Of a stretch of DNA of 64,000 bases, positions 53,480 through 61,705 are shown one piece after another. This DNA is from Niallia sp. Man26 (GTDB lineage Bacteria > Bacillota > Bacilli > Bacillales > Cytobacillaceae), in contig NZ_CP095743.1 in the NCBI RefSeq assembly GCF_022049065.2, positions 387,001 through 451,000 on the forward strand, given 5' to 3'. The position numbers and the translations under genes were made by a program. Every line of letters begins with the position of its first letter. Positions within the stretch are counted from its first letter, which is position 1. Below the pieces are notes generated by a model. That model worked only from the letters and a program-made list of their open reading frames with translations, ran no database searches and had not been told where the DNA came from.

Positions 53480-54298
53480 ATGAAAAAAATCATGATGTTT
53501 ATTTTGTTTAGTGTCCTATGCCTTGCAGGATGCGCAAGCAATGCAGATAAAGAAGAGCCAAAGGAAGAGAAAAAGGAACAGACACTTAAAGTGGCTTCCT
53601 TAATTCCTCCGATGACAGACATATTGGAAATAGCAAAGCCGCTGATGAAAGAGGAAGGCATTAATTTGGAGATTGTTGTTCTTAACGATAATGTTCAACC
53701 AAATAATGCCCTGCAAAACAAAGAGGTCGATGCTAACTTCTTTCAGCATGTTCCTTATATGGAGCAGTACAATCAAAACTCAAATGCAGATTTAGTAGCA
53801 GTACAGCCAATCTACCATGCAGTATATGGAGGATATTCTCCTAAGTATAAATCATTGGAAGACCTCCCGGATGGAGCTACTGTTGCAATTGCGAATGACC
53901 CGACAAATATCAGCAGATCTCTTGCGCTTATGGACAAATACGGGCTGATTAAGTTAAAAGATGGTGCAACTAGTACGACTGCAACAGAAGCAGATATCGC
54001 TGAAAACAAACATAACTTTGAAATCAAAAAAGTAGACTTACTTATGCTGGCACGTGTCTATGAAGATACAGACCTTACTATCATGACGCCTGCTTATGCA
54101 GAACCGCTAGGCTTAAAGCCGAACAAAGACGCTCTATTAACAGAAGGAGTAGAGTCTGCATTTGCCATCACGCTCGTAGCACGAGAGGATAATGCCGATT
54201 CTGAAGCAATCAAGCTTCTAGCAGAAAAAATGACTGGACCTGAAGTGAAGAAATTCTTAGAGGAAGACTATAAAGATTCAGCGTTGCCAGCATTCTAA
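53480..54298 (+). CDS. NlpA/MetQ-family substrate-binding lipoprotein (orphan)
   Basis: A 272-residue lipoprotein: signal peptide ending CLAGC (Cys 18), a Lys/Glu linker, then the NlpA fold with QTLKVASLIPPMTDILEIA, DANFFQHVPYMEQYN, ATVAIANDPTNISRSLALM and FAITLVAREDN. Most family members bind methionine and sit beside metN and metP. Here no ATPase or permease gene is adjacent, there is no S-box riboswitch in the leader, and the promoter carries a Fur-type site. The ligand may thus be something tied to iron or metal status rather than methionine, or the methionine system may be split. The leader also holds a small TCTGG/CCAGA hairpin. Confidence 0.88.
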   Translation: MKKIMMFILFSVLCLAGCASNADKEEPKEEKKEQTLKVASLIPPMTDILEIAKPLMKEEGINLEIVVLNDNVQPNNALQNKEVDANFFQHVPYMEQYNQNSNADLVAVQPIYHAVYGGYSPKYKSLEDLPDGATVAIANDPTNISRSLALMDKYGLIKLKDGATSTTATEADIAENKHNFEIKKVDLLMLARVYEDTDLTIMTPAYAEPLGLKPNKDALLTEGVESAFAITLVAREDNADSEAIKLLAEKMTGPEVKKFLEEDYKDSALPAF

Positions 54299-54309
54299 TA
54301 CAAAAAAAG

Positions 54310-54333
54310 ATCCAGCTAATTACTTAGCTGGAT
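54310..54333. terminator. Terminator hairpin after the NlpA-family gene
   Basis: ATCCAGCTAA/TTAGCTGGAT with a 4-nt loop. It has seven As on the left and only TTC on the right, so it is stronger for minus-strand transcription. Confidence 0.65.
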
Positions 54334-54486
54334 TTCAAATATATCTATTTCAAGGGGGAACTTGAAAAAGAGTTAGTGTCTTAACATATTCTTATTGTAC
54401 CCTCTAATTATGAAGAAACTATGACAAAACTATCAACTTTTCATAACAAGTTTGTGAAGCTTTGAAGACTATAGGTTAATTAAAAA

Positions 54487-54516
54487 AGCAGTGTGTCTCT
54501 GTGAGGGAGAACACTG
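54487..54516. terminator. Terminator-like hairpin, copy 1 of a near-duplicate pair
   Basis: GCAGTGTGTCTC and GGAGAACACTGC form a stem with an A run on the left and TTTAA on the right. It closely resembles the hairpin at 54619-54648. Confidence 0.65.
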
Positions 54517-54618
54517 CTTTAATACTATCGTTTAATTAACGGAGCAAACTAGGGAGGATTTTCCGCTGACTGCCCTTTATATCATCTTTTGTATTCATAC
54601 TTAGTCTACATACGAAAA

Positions 54619-54648
54619 AGCAGTGTTTCTCATAAAAGAAACACTGCT
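54619..54648. terminator. Bidirectional terminator of the sugar ABC operon, copy 2
   Basis: AGCAGTGTTTCT/AGAAACACTGCT with loop CATAAA, flanked by five As and TTTTT. It is the first stop for the minus-strand operon ending at 54666. Confidence 0.9.
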
Positions 54649-54665
54649 TTTTATTGCTGCTAAAG

Positions 54666-55958
54666 TTATTTCTTCAGCTTATTCCAAGTTTCATCAAGTG
54701 CTTTCATTGTTTCTTCTCTTGTACTTTCTTTGCCTACATAAGCTTGCAGGCTAGAACCAAATTCTTGGCCAGCACCGTCTGGATATTTCATGAACTGCCA
54801 AGTGTATGTTTTGCCTTCTTGAGAATACTTTTGAATCTCTGCGCCTAATGGACCGATATCATCAGCACTTGCTTCAATTGTTTTGAATGCAGGTACATAT
54901 TTGAAGTCTTTTACTAACATTGTTTTAGCTGTATCAGAAGTAACAGTCCAGTTTAAGAAATCTAGAGCCGCTTCTTTATCAGCATCTGGAGCGCCATTGT
55001 GAACAACCCAGTTAGTTGGAACGTCTACCATCAATTTGTCTGATTGTGCTTCATCATCGCTAAGCGGCATTGGAATAAAGCCGACTTCCATATTAGGGCT
55101 CAATTTATCCAGCATCGGCTGAATCCAGTTTCCTTGTTGAATCATTGCTGCTTCACCTGTAGCGAATAAAGTGACCTGTGTATTATAGTCAGTTGTTAAA
55201 GGATTTTTGTTACCATTATCCAGTGTCAAGTCCAATAGATCAAAGTACTTGTTAAAATACTCATTGCCCTCAATCTTGCTCGTGCCATCATTCAAGCCTT
55301 TAATGAACGCATCTGCATCATCTTGATAAGCAAAAGGTACATTCAAGCCGTGGTTTGCAAGCACCCACCACTCGCCATAGCCGATTGAGAAAGGAGTAAT
55401 GCCCGCAGATTTTAGTTTCTCTGCTGCTGCTTCTAACTCAGTGAAAGTAGTAGGAAGGTCTGTGATGCCTGCTTTTTTGAATAGCTCTTTATTATAAGCG
55501 AAGCCGTAACCTTCTAAGTTTACTGGCTGACCGTAAAGTTTCCCATCAATTGTCATTGGAACTAAGGCACTTTCATAAGCATCCTTCACCCATGGCTGAT
55601 CAGATAAATCCTCGAGCTTATCCTTCCAAGTAATTGCTTCCTGGTAGCCGCCATTACCAAAAATATCTGGAGCTTTATTAGAAGCAAATTTAGCTTTCAG
55701 AGCAGCTGCTCCGTCTGCACCGCCTCCGACAGATTCGATATTAAAGGATACGTCAGGATGTTCTTTTGTATATGCATCTGTTAATGCTTTTAATTGATCA
55801 GCAATTTCAACTTTCCCGTTGAATATATCAACAACTACTTTTCCGTCCTTGCTGCCTGAGCTATCAGAAGCAGTTTCATTAGAACATGCTGTTGCAAGAA
55901 GAAGTGTTGCTGATAATACACCTGCTGCTAGTGAATATTTTTTGAATTTAAAACCCAT
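54666..55958 (-). CDS. Sugar ABC transporter substrate-binding lipoprotein (MsmE-like)
   Basis: A 430-residue extracellular solute-binding protein of the sugar ABC class. The lipoprotein signal ends LLATAC (Cys 25). The mature part has VVVDIFNGKVEIADQ, GGYQEAITWKDKLEDLSD, GQPVNLEGYGFAYNKELFKK and AMIQQGNWIQPMLDKL, typical of oligosaccharide binders of the MsmE type. The frame is open to 56099, but ATG 55958 with AGGAGGGG upstream is the start. It is the last gene of a minus-strand operon after the two permease genes. The nearby GH13 glucosidase suggests an alpha-1,6- or alpha-1,4-linked glucoside, by inference. Confidence 0.92.
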   Translation of the reverse strand: MGFKFKKYSLAAGVLSATLLLATACSNETASDSSGSKDGKVVVDIFNGKVEIADQLKALTDAYTKEHPDVSFNIESVGGGADGAAALKAKFASNKAPDIFGNGGYQEAITWKDKLEDLSDQPWVKDAYESALVPMTIDGKLYGQPVNLEGYGFAYNKELFKKAGITDLPTTFTELEAAAEKLKSAGITPFSIGYGEWWVLANHGLNVPFAYQDDADAFIKGLNDGTSKIEGNEYFNKYFDLLDLTLDNGNKNPLTTDYNTQVTLFATGEAAMIQQGNWIQPMLDKLSPNMEVGFIPMPLSDDEAQSDKLMVDVPTNWVVHNGAPDADKEAALDFLNWTVTSDTAKTMLVKDFKYVPAFKTIEASADDIGPLGAEIQKYSQEGKTYTWQFMKYPDGAGQEFGSSLQAYVGKESTREETMKALDETWNKLKK

Positions 55959-55999
55959 TGGTTTCCCCTCCTGAATTTTAGGAAAAATTTTATATGGAT

Positions 56000-56023
56000 C
56001 TCCATCCTTTAAAAAGGATGGAG
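56000..56023 (-). other. Intercistronic stem-loop before the binding-protein gene
   Basis: CTCCATCCTTT/AAAGGATGGAG form an 11-bp stem between the permease and binding-protein genes, without a following T run on the minus strand. It probably protects the 5' end of the processed binding-protein message. Confidence 0.65.
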
Positions 56024-56046
56024 GCTGATCCCGAATGTAGCTGTGC

Positions 56047-56874
56047 TTATTTGATAGAACCGCTTGTGATACCTTTGATAATATGTTTTTGCATCGCAAA
56101 GAAGAAAATCAATAATGGAATGATGCCGAGCATTAATGCGGCTAGTGCTAGATCCCATTGCTTTGTATATTGGCCAAAGAAGAAGAAGGTAGCCAAAGGA
56201 ATTGTCCGCAATTCTGGATTCTGCAAGACAAGGGATGGAAGCAGATAATCATTCCAAATCCATAAGCTGTTAAGGATAACAATTGTTACAGTGATTGGCT
56301 TTAACAGCGGGAAGACGATGCGCCAGAATAAACCGAAACGTGAACATCCATCGATAATTGCAGCTTCTTCTAATTCCACTGGTATTCCTTTAATGAATCC
56401 GTGATATAAGAAGATAGTCATACCTGATCCAAATCCTAAGTACATGATGACAAGCCCCCAGATGCTGTTCAGCAAGTTCAGGTTGCCGGCTGTCTTAATT
56501 AATGGAATCATGATGGATTGGAACGGGATAATCATTGCAGCAACAAAGGACATAAAGATGATATTAGAAATTTTCTTTTTAGTCCTTACAAGCATATACG
56601 CAGCCATTGAACAGAACACAACTAATACAATATTGCTTGCGATGGTGATAATTAAAGAGTTGCTTAGTACCTTTAAGTAATCAAGCTTTTCAAATGCACT
56701 TACATAGTTTTGGAACTGAAGCACCTTAGGCAATGCTGATGTATTCGTCAAAATTTCAGCAAATGGCTTTAAGGAGTTGGCGATTACATAATAGAATGGT
56801 ACGAGAAACACAAGTCCAATCAGTATCGCGAATATTTCCAGAATAAAGGTTTTTCCAGTATATTTGCTGCCCAT
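56047..56874 (-). CDS. Sugar ABC transporter permease (MsmG-like)
   Basis: A 275-residue MalG-type permease with six spans. The ATPase-docking loop is ELEEAAIIDGCSRFGLFWRIVFPL, and SLKPFAEILTNTSALP near the N-terminus is typical of the family. It starts ATG on the stop codon of the preceding permease (TAATG), with AAGGAGG upstream. Confidence 0.93.
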   Translation of the reverse strand: MGSKYTGKTFILEIFAILIGLVFLVPFYYVIANSLKPFAEILTNTSALPKVLQFQNYVSAFEKLDYLKVLSNSLIITIASNIVLVVFCSMAAYMLVRTKKKISNIIFMSFVAAMIIPFQSIMIPLIKTAGNLNLLNSIWGLVIMYLGFGSGMTIFLYHGFIKGIPVELEEAAIIDGCSRFGLFWRIVFPLLKPITVTIVILNSLWIWNDYLLPSLVLQNPELRTIPLATFFFFGQYTKQWDLALAALMLGIIPLLIFFFAMQKHIIKGITSGSIK

Positions 56875-57842
56875 TAGGATTCAACCTCCTTCTTCTTAGA
56901 CAGTGTAACTTGAAGGACAGAGATTGTTGCCACAACAAGGAAGAATATTAATGCTTTTGCTTCGCCAATTCCGTAGCGGTTGTTAACAAATGCTTCTGTG
57001 TAAATGTTAAGCGCTAACATTTCTGTTGACTTAAATGGGCCACCATTTGTCAGGGACAGGTTTGCGTCAAAGATTTTGAAGGAAGACGCAGTTGTTAAGA
57101 ACAGACAGATTGTTACCGCTGGCGCAACTAAAGGTAAAGTGATATGACGCAATATTTGCCATTTATTTGCTCCGTCAATCTTAGCTGCTTCAATAAGCTC
57201 TTGCGGAACATTTTGTAATGCAGCAATGTAAATAATCATAATATATCCAGCACCTTGCCAGACGCTGACAATAACAATTCCCCAGAATGCGGTATTTGCA
57301 TCTCCGAGCCATGCCAGCTCAAAGAGCGGAATGCCAGTTAACTCTCCAATTGAAGCGAAGCCTCTTACAAAGATGAACTGCCAGATGAATCCTAGCAATA
57401 AGCCTCCAAGAAGATTCGGCATGAAGAAAACTGTCCGAAGAATATTTCTTGTTTTCAGCATTTGTGTAACTAAAAGTGCTAAGCCGAAGCCAATTAAATT
57501 CGTCAATACAATGGCGACAATTGTATACTTTGTCGTCAGCAGGAATGACGCTTGAAATTGCTTATCCTCTGTAAACAAGTATTTAAAATTATCCAGTCCA
57601 ACCCATTTTACTTGTCCTGTAATGCCGTTCCAATCAGTAAAAGAATAATAGATTCCGGTAAAGAATGGGATTAAGACAATAATGGTAAAGGCGAGAAACA
57701 CAGGACCCACAAATAGTGTGAACAGCCCTGCATTTTTCAGTCTCTTTTTCTTGGCTGTTGTAATAGGCTTTTTGGTATTTCTGTTAATAGGTGTAACAAT
57801 AGTGGAATTATTATGTTCCTCTAATTTATTTTGGTTGTTCAC
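56874..57842 (-). CDS. Sugar ABC transporter permease (MsmF-like)
   Basis: A 322-residue MalF-type permease with six spans, an N-terminal basic tail, and the docking loop QELIEAAKIDGANKWQILRHITLPL. The frame is open from 57851, but that GTG lies inside the AGGAGG ribosome site; GTG 57842 has correct spacing. It is the first gene of the operon; an upstream regulatory element is described at 57889-57937. No ATPase gene accompanies the two permeases. Confidence 0.92.
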   Translation of the reverse strand: MNNQNKLEEHNNSTIVTPINRNTKKPITTAKKKRLKNAGLFTLFVGPVFLAFTIIVLIPFFTGIYYSFTDWNGITGQVKWVGLDNFKYLFTEDKQFQASFLLTTKYTIVAIVLTNLIGFGLALLVTQMLKTRNILRTVFFMPNLLGGLLLGFIWQFIFVRGFASIGELTGIPLFELAWLGDANTAFWGIVIVSVWQGAGYIMIIYIAALQNVPQELIEAAKIDGANKWQILRHITLPLVAPAVTICLFLTTASSFKIFDANLSLTNGGPFKSTEMLALNIYTEAFVNNRYGIGEAKALIFFLVVATISVLQVTLSKKKEVES

Positions 57843-57888
57843 TTTCCGCACCTCCTGTATGTATAATGTAAGTTATAAAATGATTTTA

Positions 57889-57937
57889 TGAAACGGCTTA
57901 CATTGACGACAAGGGTGGAAAATATTAAACCGCCCTT
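57889..57937 (-). promoter_or_regulatory. Shared regulatory element, msm-side copy
   Basis: On the minus strand the order is AAGGG, GTT-AATAT, TTCCACCC, then TCAATGTAAGCCGTTTCA. The same order and spacing (one base longer) occurs before the glucosidase gene at 61546-61595. The two-component genes lie between the copies, so their response regulator is the likely binder. The final GTTTCA occupies the -35 place, with a TACATT -10 about 18 nt on. Confidence 0.75.
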
Positions 57938-58087
57938 TTTAGGCGCGGTGATGATAATAGAGATATATTAAATAGGAAGAGTGTGCACAAAGCAGATAAA
58001 AGTTGCTCATACTTCCACACTTATGCTCGTACATATAGAAGGGAGGGCAGGTCAGGAGAGAACACCTTTGAACTGCTGACCAGATTA

Positions 58088-59905
58088 ATGAGATGGGGAA
58101 TCCGGAAAAAACTGATACTGCTGCTGATGATAGCGACCATTCTTCCTTTTGGAACGGGGATTATCATCACCTATTATTATACGATTGACTCTATTAAGGA
58201 AAGGTCTGTCACAACTAACTATGACTTTATTAAAAAGGGAGAAGAGGAGCTTTCTGTTTATTTAGAGGATATTGCGCAGATGTCTTCTGTATTGTACCGG
58301 TATACTCCTTTCATGAATGTGCTTGTAAATGGGATTGAGGATGACAGTTCTGTTAATGAGGAGGAGGTAAGACGACTGCTGGCGTACTTGTTTAACACAA
58401 GAACAGAAATTGAACAGATGCATCTGTACATTGATAATGGGAAAGATTCTTATACAAATTATCATAGTAAAATCAGCGGCAGGGTAAAGTATGAAAATGT
58501 TTTTGACCATCCGTACTATGCGCAATTTAAGACAAACAAGGCGGACTATTCTCTTATTGAAGCACCGCATGAAATTTACAGCTATAATAATATCTCTGAA
58601 ATTCCCAATTCAGAGAAAAATAATGTCTTAAGCTTTCATAATATAATCCGCAATATACCTGCAGAGGATTTCCTAGGTTATTTGTCGATTGACATCAATC
58701 TTTCGAGGATTGAGAGCATCGCCGAGCGCCTGTACACAGCAGGAGAAGAGGATTTATATATTGTTGATGACAAGAAAAAGATTATCTATTCTTCAACCAA
58801 AGAGGAAATTGGCAATGGAATGACAGAGGCTTGGTATGAAAAGATGCTTGATACGCGTGCAGAACAAAGCTATGAGTGGGAAGATGACGAGTTTTCCGGT
58901 GTAATCGTATTCCAGAAGTTCTCAGTTCAAGAGAATGACTGGTATATAGCAAAACGTATTCCGTATGCAATTTTATACCAGACTGCAAGAGAAACGGTTG
59001 TTATGAATAGTTTAATAGGAGTTATTGCTTTGGCAATCGTGCTGTTGGTCACATCACTCGTATCGGTAAAGGTGACAGCGCCGATTAAAGTGCTGATTGC
59101 CAATATGAAAAAAGTTGAAAGCGGTCAGCTGGAAGCAGACTTCGATTCTTTAGGCAATGACGAAATCGGGATGCTTGGGAAGCACTTTAAATCAATGATC
59201 GGAAAAATTAACTTGCTGATTGATAAAGAGTATAAGTTAGAAATCGAAAATAAGGCGTCACAGCTGAGGGTATTGCGGTCTCAGATAAATCCTCACTTTT
59301 TGTATAACAGCCTACAGTCGATAGGTACACTTGCATTAAAGTCGAAGGCAGCAAATGTATACTCCTTGTTGACATCCTTATCGAATATAATGCGGTACAG
59401 CATGAATATGCAGGAGGATATTGTTCCATTTTCGATGGAAATAAAGCATGTACAAGCATATTTATCGCTGCAAAAGCAGCGCTTTGATGAACAGTTTGAA
59501 TTCAATATCCATGTATCACCAGGCCTTGGAAATATCCTTGTCCCGAAAATGATTTTGCAGCCAATCGTTGAAAACTGCTTTAAACATGGGTTTGCAGATC
59601 AAGTTAAGCTGGCAACAATCACTATTCAAGCTTCGTTATTGAACGATTATATTGTTTTGTCGGTCAGTGATAATGGTAAAGGAGCTAGCATGGAGGAGCT
59701 TCAGGAAATCAGGCAGAAGCTCTATAAGAAGGGGAATATAGCAGAACCTGGACAAAGGGAATCAATCGGACTTAAGAATATTTATGAACGAATCCAGATT
59801 TATTATGGAAATCAAGCTGAGATGATTATCAGCGGTAAGGAAGATCAAGGATTCATGGTAGAAATATATATTCCAAAGATAATTAATGGGGTGCAGGAAC
59901 AATGA
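58088..59905 (+). CDS. Sensor histidine kinase, YesM family
   Basis: A membrane kinase of about 605 residues. A first span (about 8-30), an outer Cache-like sensor of about 270 residues, a second span (about 305-328), HAMP (KVESGQLEADFDSLGNDEIG), a His_kinase domain with the phospho-acceptor H403 in INPHFLYNSLQSIG and an HATPase domain with VENCFKHGF and SDNGKG. It phosphorylates the response regulator encoded next. The frame is open from GTG 57983; ATG 58088 lacks a clear ribosome site, while AGGAGAG at 58054-58060 lies within the frame, so the start is uncertain. Its stop overlaps the regulator start (ATGA). Such kinases often sense sugars together with a binding protein. Confidence 0.9.
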   Translation: MRWGIRKKLILLLMIATILPFGTGIIITYYYTIDSIKERSVTTNYDFIKKGEEELSVYLEDIAQMSSVLYRYTPFMNVLVNGIEDDSSVNEEEVRRLLAYLFNTRTEIEQMHLYIDNGKDSYTNYHSKISGRVKYENVFDHPYYAQFKTNKADYSLIEAPHEIYSYNNISEIPNSEKNNVLSFHNIIRNIPAEDFLGYLSIDINLSRIESIAERLYTAGEEDLYIVDDKKKIIYSSTKEEIGNGMTEAWYEKMLDTRAEQSYEWEDDEFSGVIVFQKFSVQENDWYIAKRIPYAILYQTARETVVMNSLIGVIALAIVLLVTSLVSVKVTAPIKVLIANMKKVESGQLEADFDSLGNDEIGMLGKHFKSMIGKINLLIDKEYKLEIENKASQLRVLRSQINPHFLYNSLQSIGTLALKSKAANVYSLLTSLSNIMRYSMNMQEDIVPFSMEIKHVQAYLSLQKQRFDEQFEFNIHVSPGLGNILVPKMILQPIVENCFKHGFADQVKLATITIQASLLNDYIVLSVSDNGKGASMEELQEIRQKLYKKGNIAEPGQRESIGLKNIYERIQIYYGNQAEMIISGKEDQGFMVEIYIPKIINGVQEQ

Positions 59906-61500
59906 AAGTTTTGATTGTGGATGATGAAAAGCATGTCAGGGAAGGCATTCGGCTTCTTGCAAATTGGGAAGAGAACAATATTAATGAGATCTATGAGGCA
60001 AGCAATGGGGAAGATGCAATCGAGCTTATTGAACGCTACAAGCCAGAGTTGATTTTTTCTGATATGAAGATGCCGAAAATGGATGGAACGAAATTGCTGG
60101 AATGGATTAAGCAAAATCAGCCGACTAGCAAGACTGTCGTCATTACAGGCTATGATGACTATGATTACATGCGAAAAGCCATTCATTTCAACAGCTTTGA
60201 TTATTTACTAAAACCTGTAGATCCAGAGATATTAAATAATACCCTGAAGAATGCCGTGGAAAGATGGAACGAAGAAGAAGTGGACAGGAAAAGGAAGGTG
60301 AATTCAGATCAGCTTATTAATAAGATGAAGCCAGCATACCGGGACAGAAAGCTGACCCATTTTTTAACAAGCAGATCTGTCAATGAAGAGGTCTTACGCG
60401 AATTCCAATTCTATTTAGCAAGTGAATACAGGGTTGCTGTTATGTGCATCACAGAAAAAACAATTGAACAGTTTAACAGAGACAGGGAGTTAGCTTACTT
60501 TTCCATCTTGAATATTATCACGGAGGCACTTAGTGAAAGAAGGAGCGGGATTGCGTTTCGCTATCTGGCTAATAAAGGTGAAATCGCGATTATCCTGTGG
60601 AATAAATCGGAGGATGTTGACCCTTTACTCACAGAAATTTATAAAAAAATTCAGCATACATTTGAAGTTTCCTGTCCGATTGCAGTTGGCGGTCCTGTCG
60701 GGGAGCTTGCGAAATTAATGGACTCTTATGAGGCGGGGAAAGAGCTGCTATATTCCATGAATGTTTTAGAAAAGCGTGCAGTTAGGGTGTACAGCGGGTC
60801 TTTGCTGCCAAAGCTAGAATGGAAAAGTTTAATGAAGCACAACTCAGCGATTAAAATGGCGATGCAGACAGGAGAAATTGGTGCTTTTCGAGAATTATTA
60901 GAGCAAGTTGCAGCAGAATATACCGAAAATGGATTTCTATCATGGAAGCAGCTTTTACATTTTGAGAAGGAATATAGAGTCGTCGGAGAACGGTGGTATA
61001 AGAACTATCAAATAGCTTTCCCGGAGGCATGGGAAAGTGCTGAAAACAGAACAGATAGCTTTTTTGAGTCAGATGGAAGCTTTCAGCTAGAAGCATATAA
61101 AACATATATAAAAAGAGAAATTGCTGTGTTTCTGAAAAAGGTGAAGCGGGCTTCTGCAACGAAAGAAAGCAGCATCATCTACGAGATTGAAAAGTATTTG
61201 CACGCGAATTTCAACAGAGATGTCAAATTACAGGAGCTTTCCGAACGCTTTTTTATCAGCAGGGAATATATCTCAAGAAAATTTAAAAAGGAATTCCAAG
61301 TAACCATTACGGATTACTTAACGAAAATCAGGATTGAAAAGGCTAAATCCCTGCTTGTAAACAGCTCGCTAAAGATATATGAGATTGCCAGTATGATAGG
61401 CTATCAGGATGACAAGTACTTCCGCAAGCTGTTTAAGAAAACAGTTGGTGTCACTCCAAATGAATATAGAGATGCACAAATCACCAATACGTTAAAGTAA
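59902..61500 (+). CDS. Response regulator with AraC-type output, YesN family
   Basis: A 532-residue regulator. The receiver domain (about 1-120) has the acidic pair D7-D8, the phosphorylated Asp 54 in IFSDMKMPKMDG and the Lys in YLLKPVDP. A long central region (about 130-420) follows, and a C-terminal AraC/XylS double helix-turn-helix (about 427-528) with ISREYISRKFKKEFQVTITDYL and KIYEIASMIGYQDDKYFRKLFKKTVGVTPNEYR. It starts on the kinase stop codon. It is the leading candidate for binding the paired elements at 57889-57937 and 61546-61595. Confidence 0.95.
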   Translation: MKVLIVDDEKHVREGIRLLANWEENNINEIYEASNGEDAIELIERYKPELIFSDMKMPKMDGTKLLEWIKQNQPTSKTVVITGYDDYDYMRKAIHFNSFDYLLKPVDPEILNNTLKNAVERWNEEEVDRKRKVNSDQLINKMKPAYRDRKLTHFLTSRSVNEEVLREFQFYLASEYRVAVMCITEKTIEQFNRDRELAYFSILNIITEALSERRSGIAFRYLANKGEIAIILWNKSEDVDPLLTEIYKKIQHTFEVSCPIAVGGPVGELAKLMDSYEAGKELLYSMNVLEKRAVRVYSGSLLPKLEWKSLMKHNSAIKMAMQTGEIGAFRELLEQVAAEYTENGFLSWKQLLHFEKEYRVVGERWYKNYQIAFPEAWESAENRTDSFFESDGSFQLEAYKTYIKREIAVFLKKVKRASATKESSIIYEIEKYLHANFNRDVKLQELSERFFISREYISRKFKKEFQVTITDYLTKIRIEKAKSLLVNSSLKIYEIASMIGYQDDKYFRKLFKKTVGVTPNEYRDAQITNTLK

Positions 61501-61545
61501 ATTAAAAGTAACGTCTATATTGTTTTAATCACTAATATAAGGGTA

Positions 61546-61595
61546 AAGGGAAGTTCAATATATTCCACCCTATTTGCTCAATGTAAGCAGTTTCA
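61546..61595 (+). promoter_or_regulatory. Shared regulatory element, glucosidase-side copy
   Basis: AAGGG, GTT-AATAT, TTCCACCC, a 7-nt spacer after CCC, and TCAATGTAAGCAGTTTCA. The last block differs from the msm copy at one base of 18. Its end (GTTTCA) is followed 17 nt later by TAAAAT (61613-61618), which looks like an activator-dependent promoter with a poor -35. Confidence 0.75.
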
Positions 61596-61705
61596 ATCTG
61601 GGGGATATGCTTTAAAATATAAAGGAAACATATCAATTATTAAAAAGGCTTTTTTGTAAACTAGCAGAGTGTTTGGACTTTTTAAAATAGATGAGGTGCA
61701 TATAG

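Noticed and set aside
57889..57910. An ECF promoter on the plus strand (TGAAAC followed by CGAC)
   Set aside because: The spacer is only 12 nt, well short of 15-17, and the bases are better explained by the shared element on the other strand.
57889..61595. Reading TGTAAGCNGTTTCA in both promoters simply as CcpA cre sites
   Set aside because: Both lack the central CG required in cre, and the similarity extends about 30 bp beyond, which a cre would not explain.
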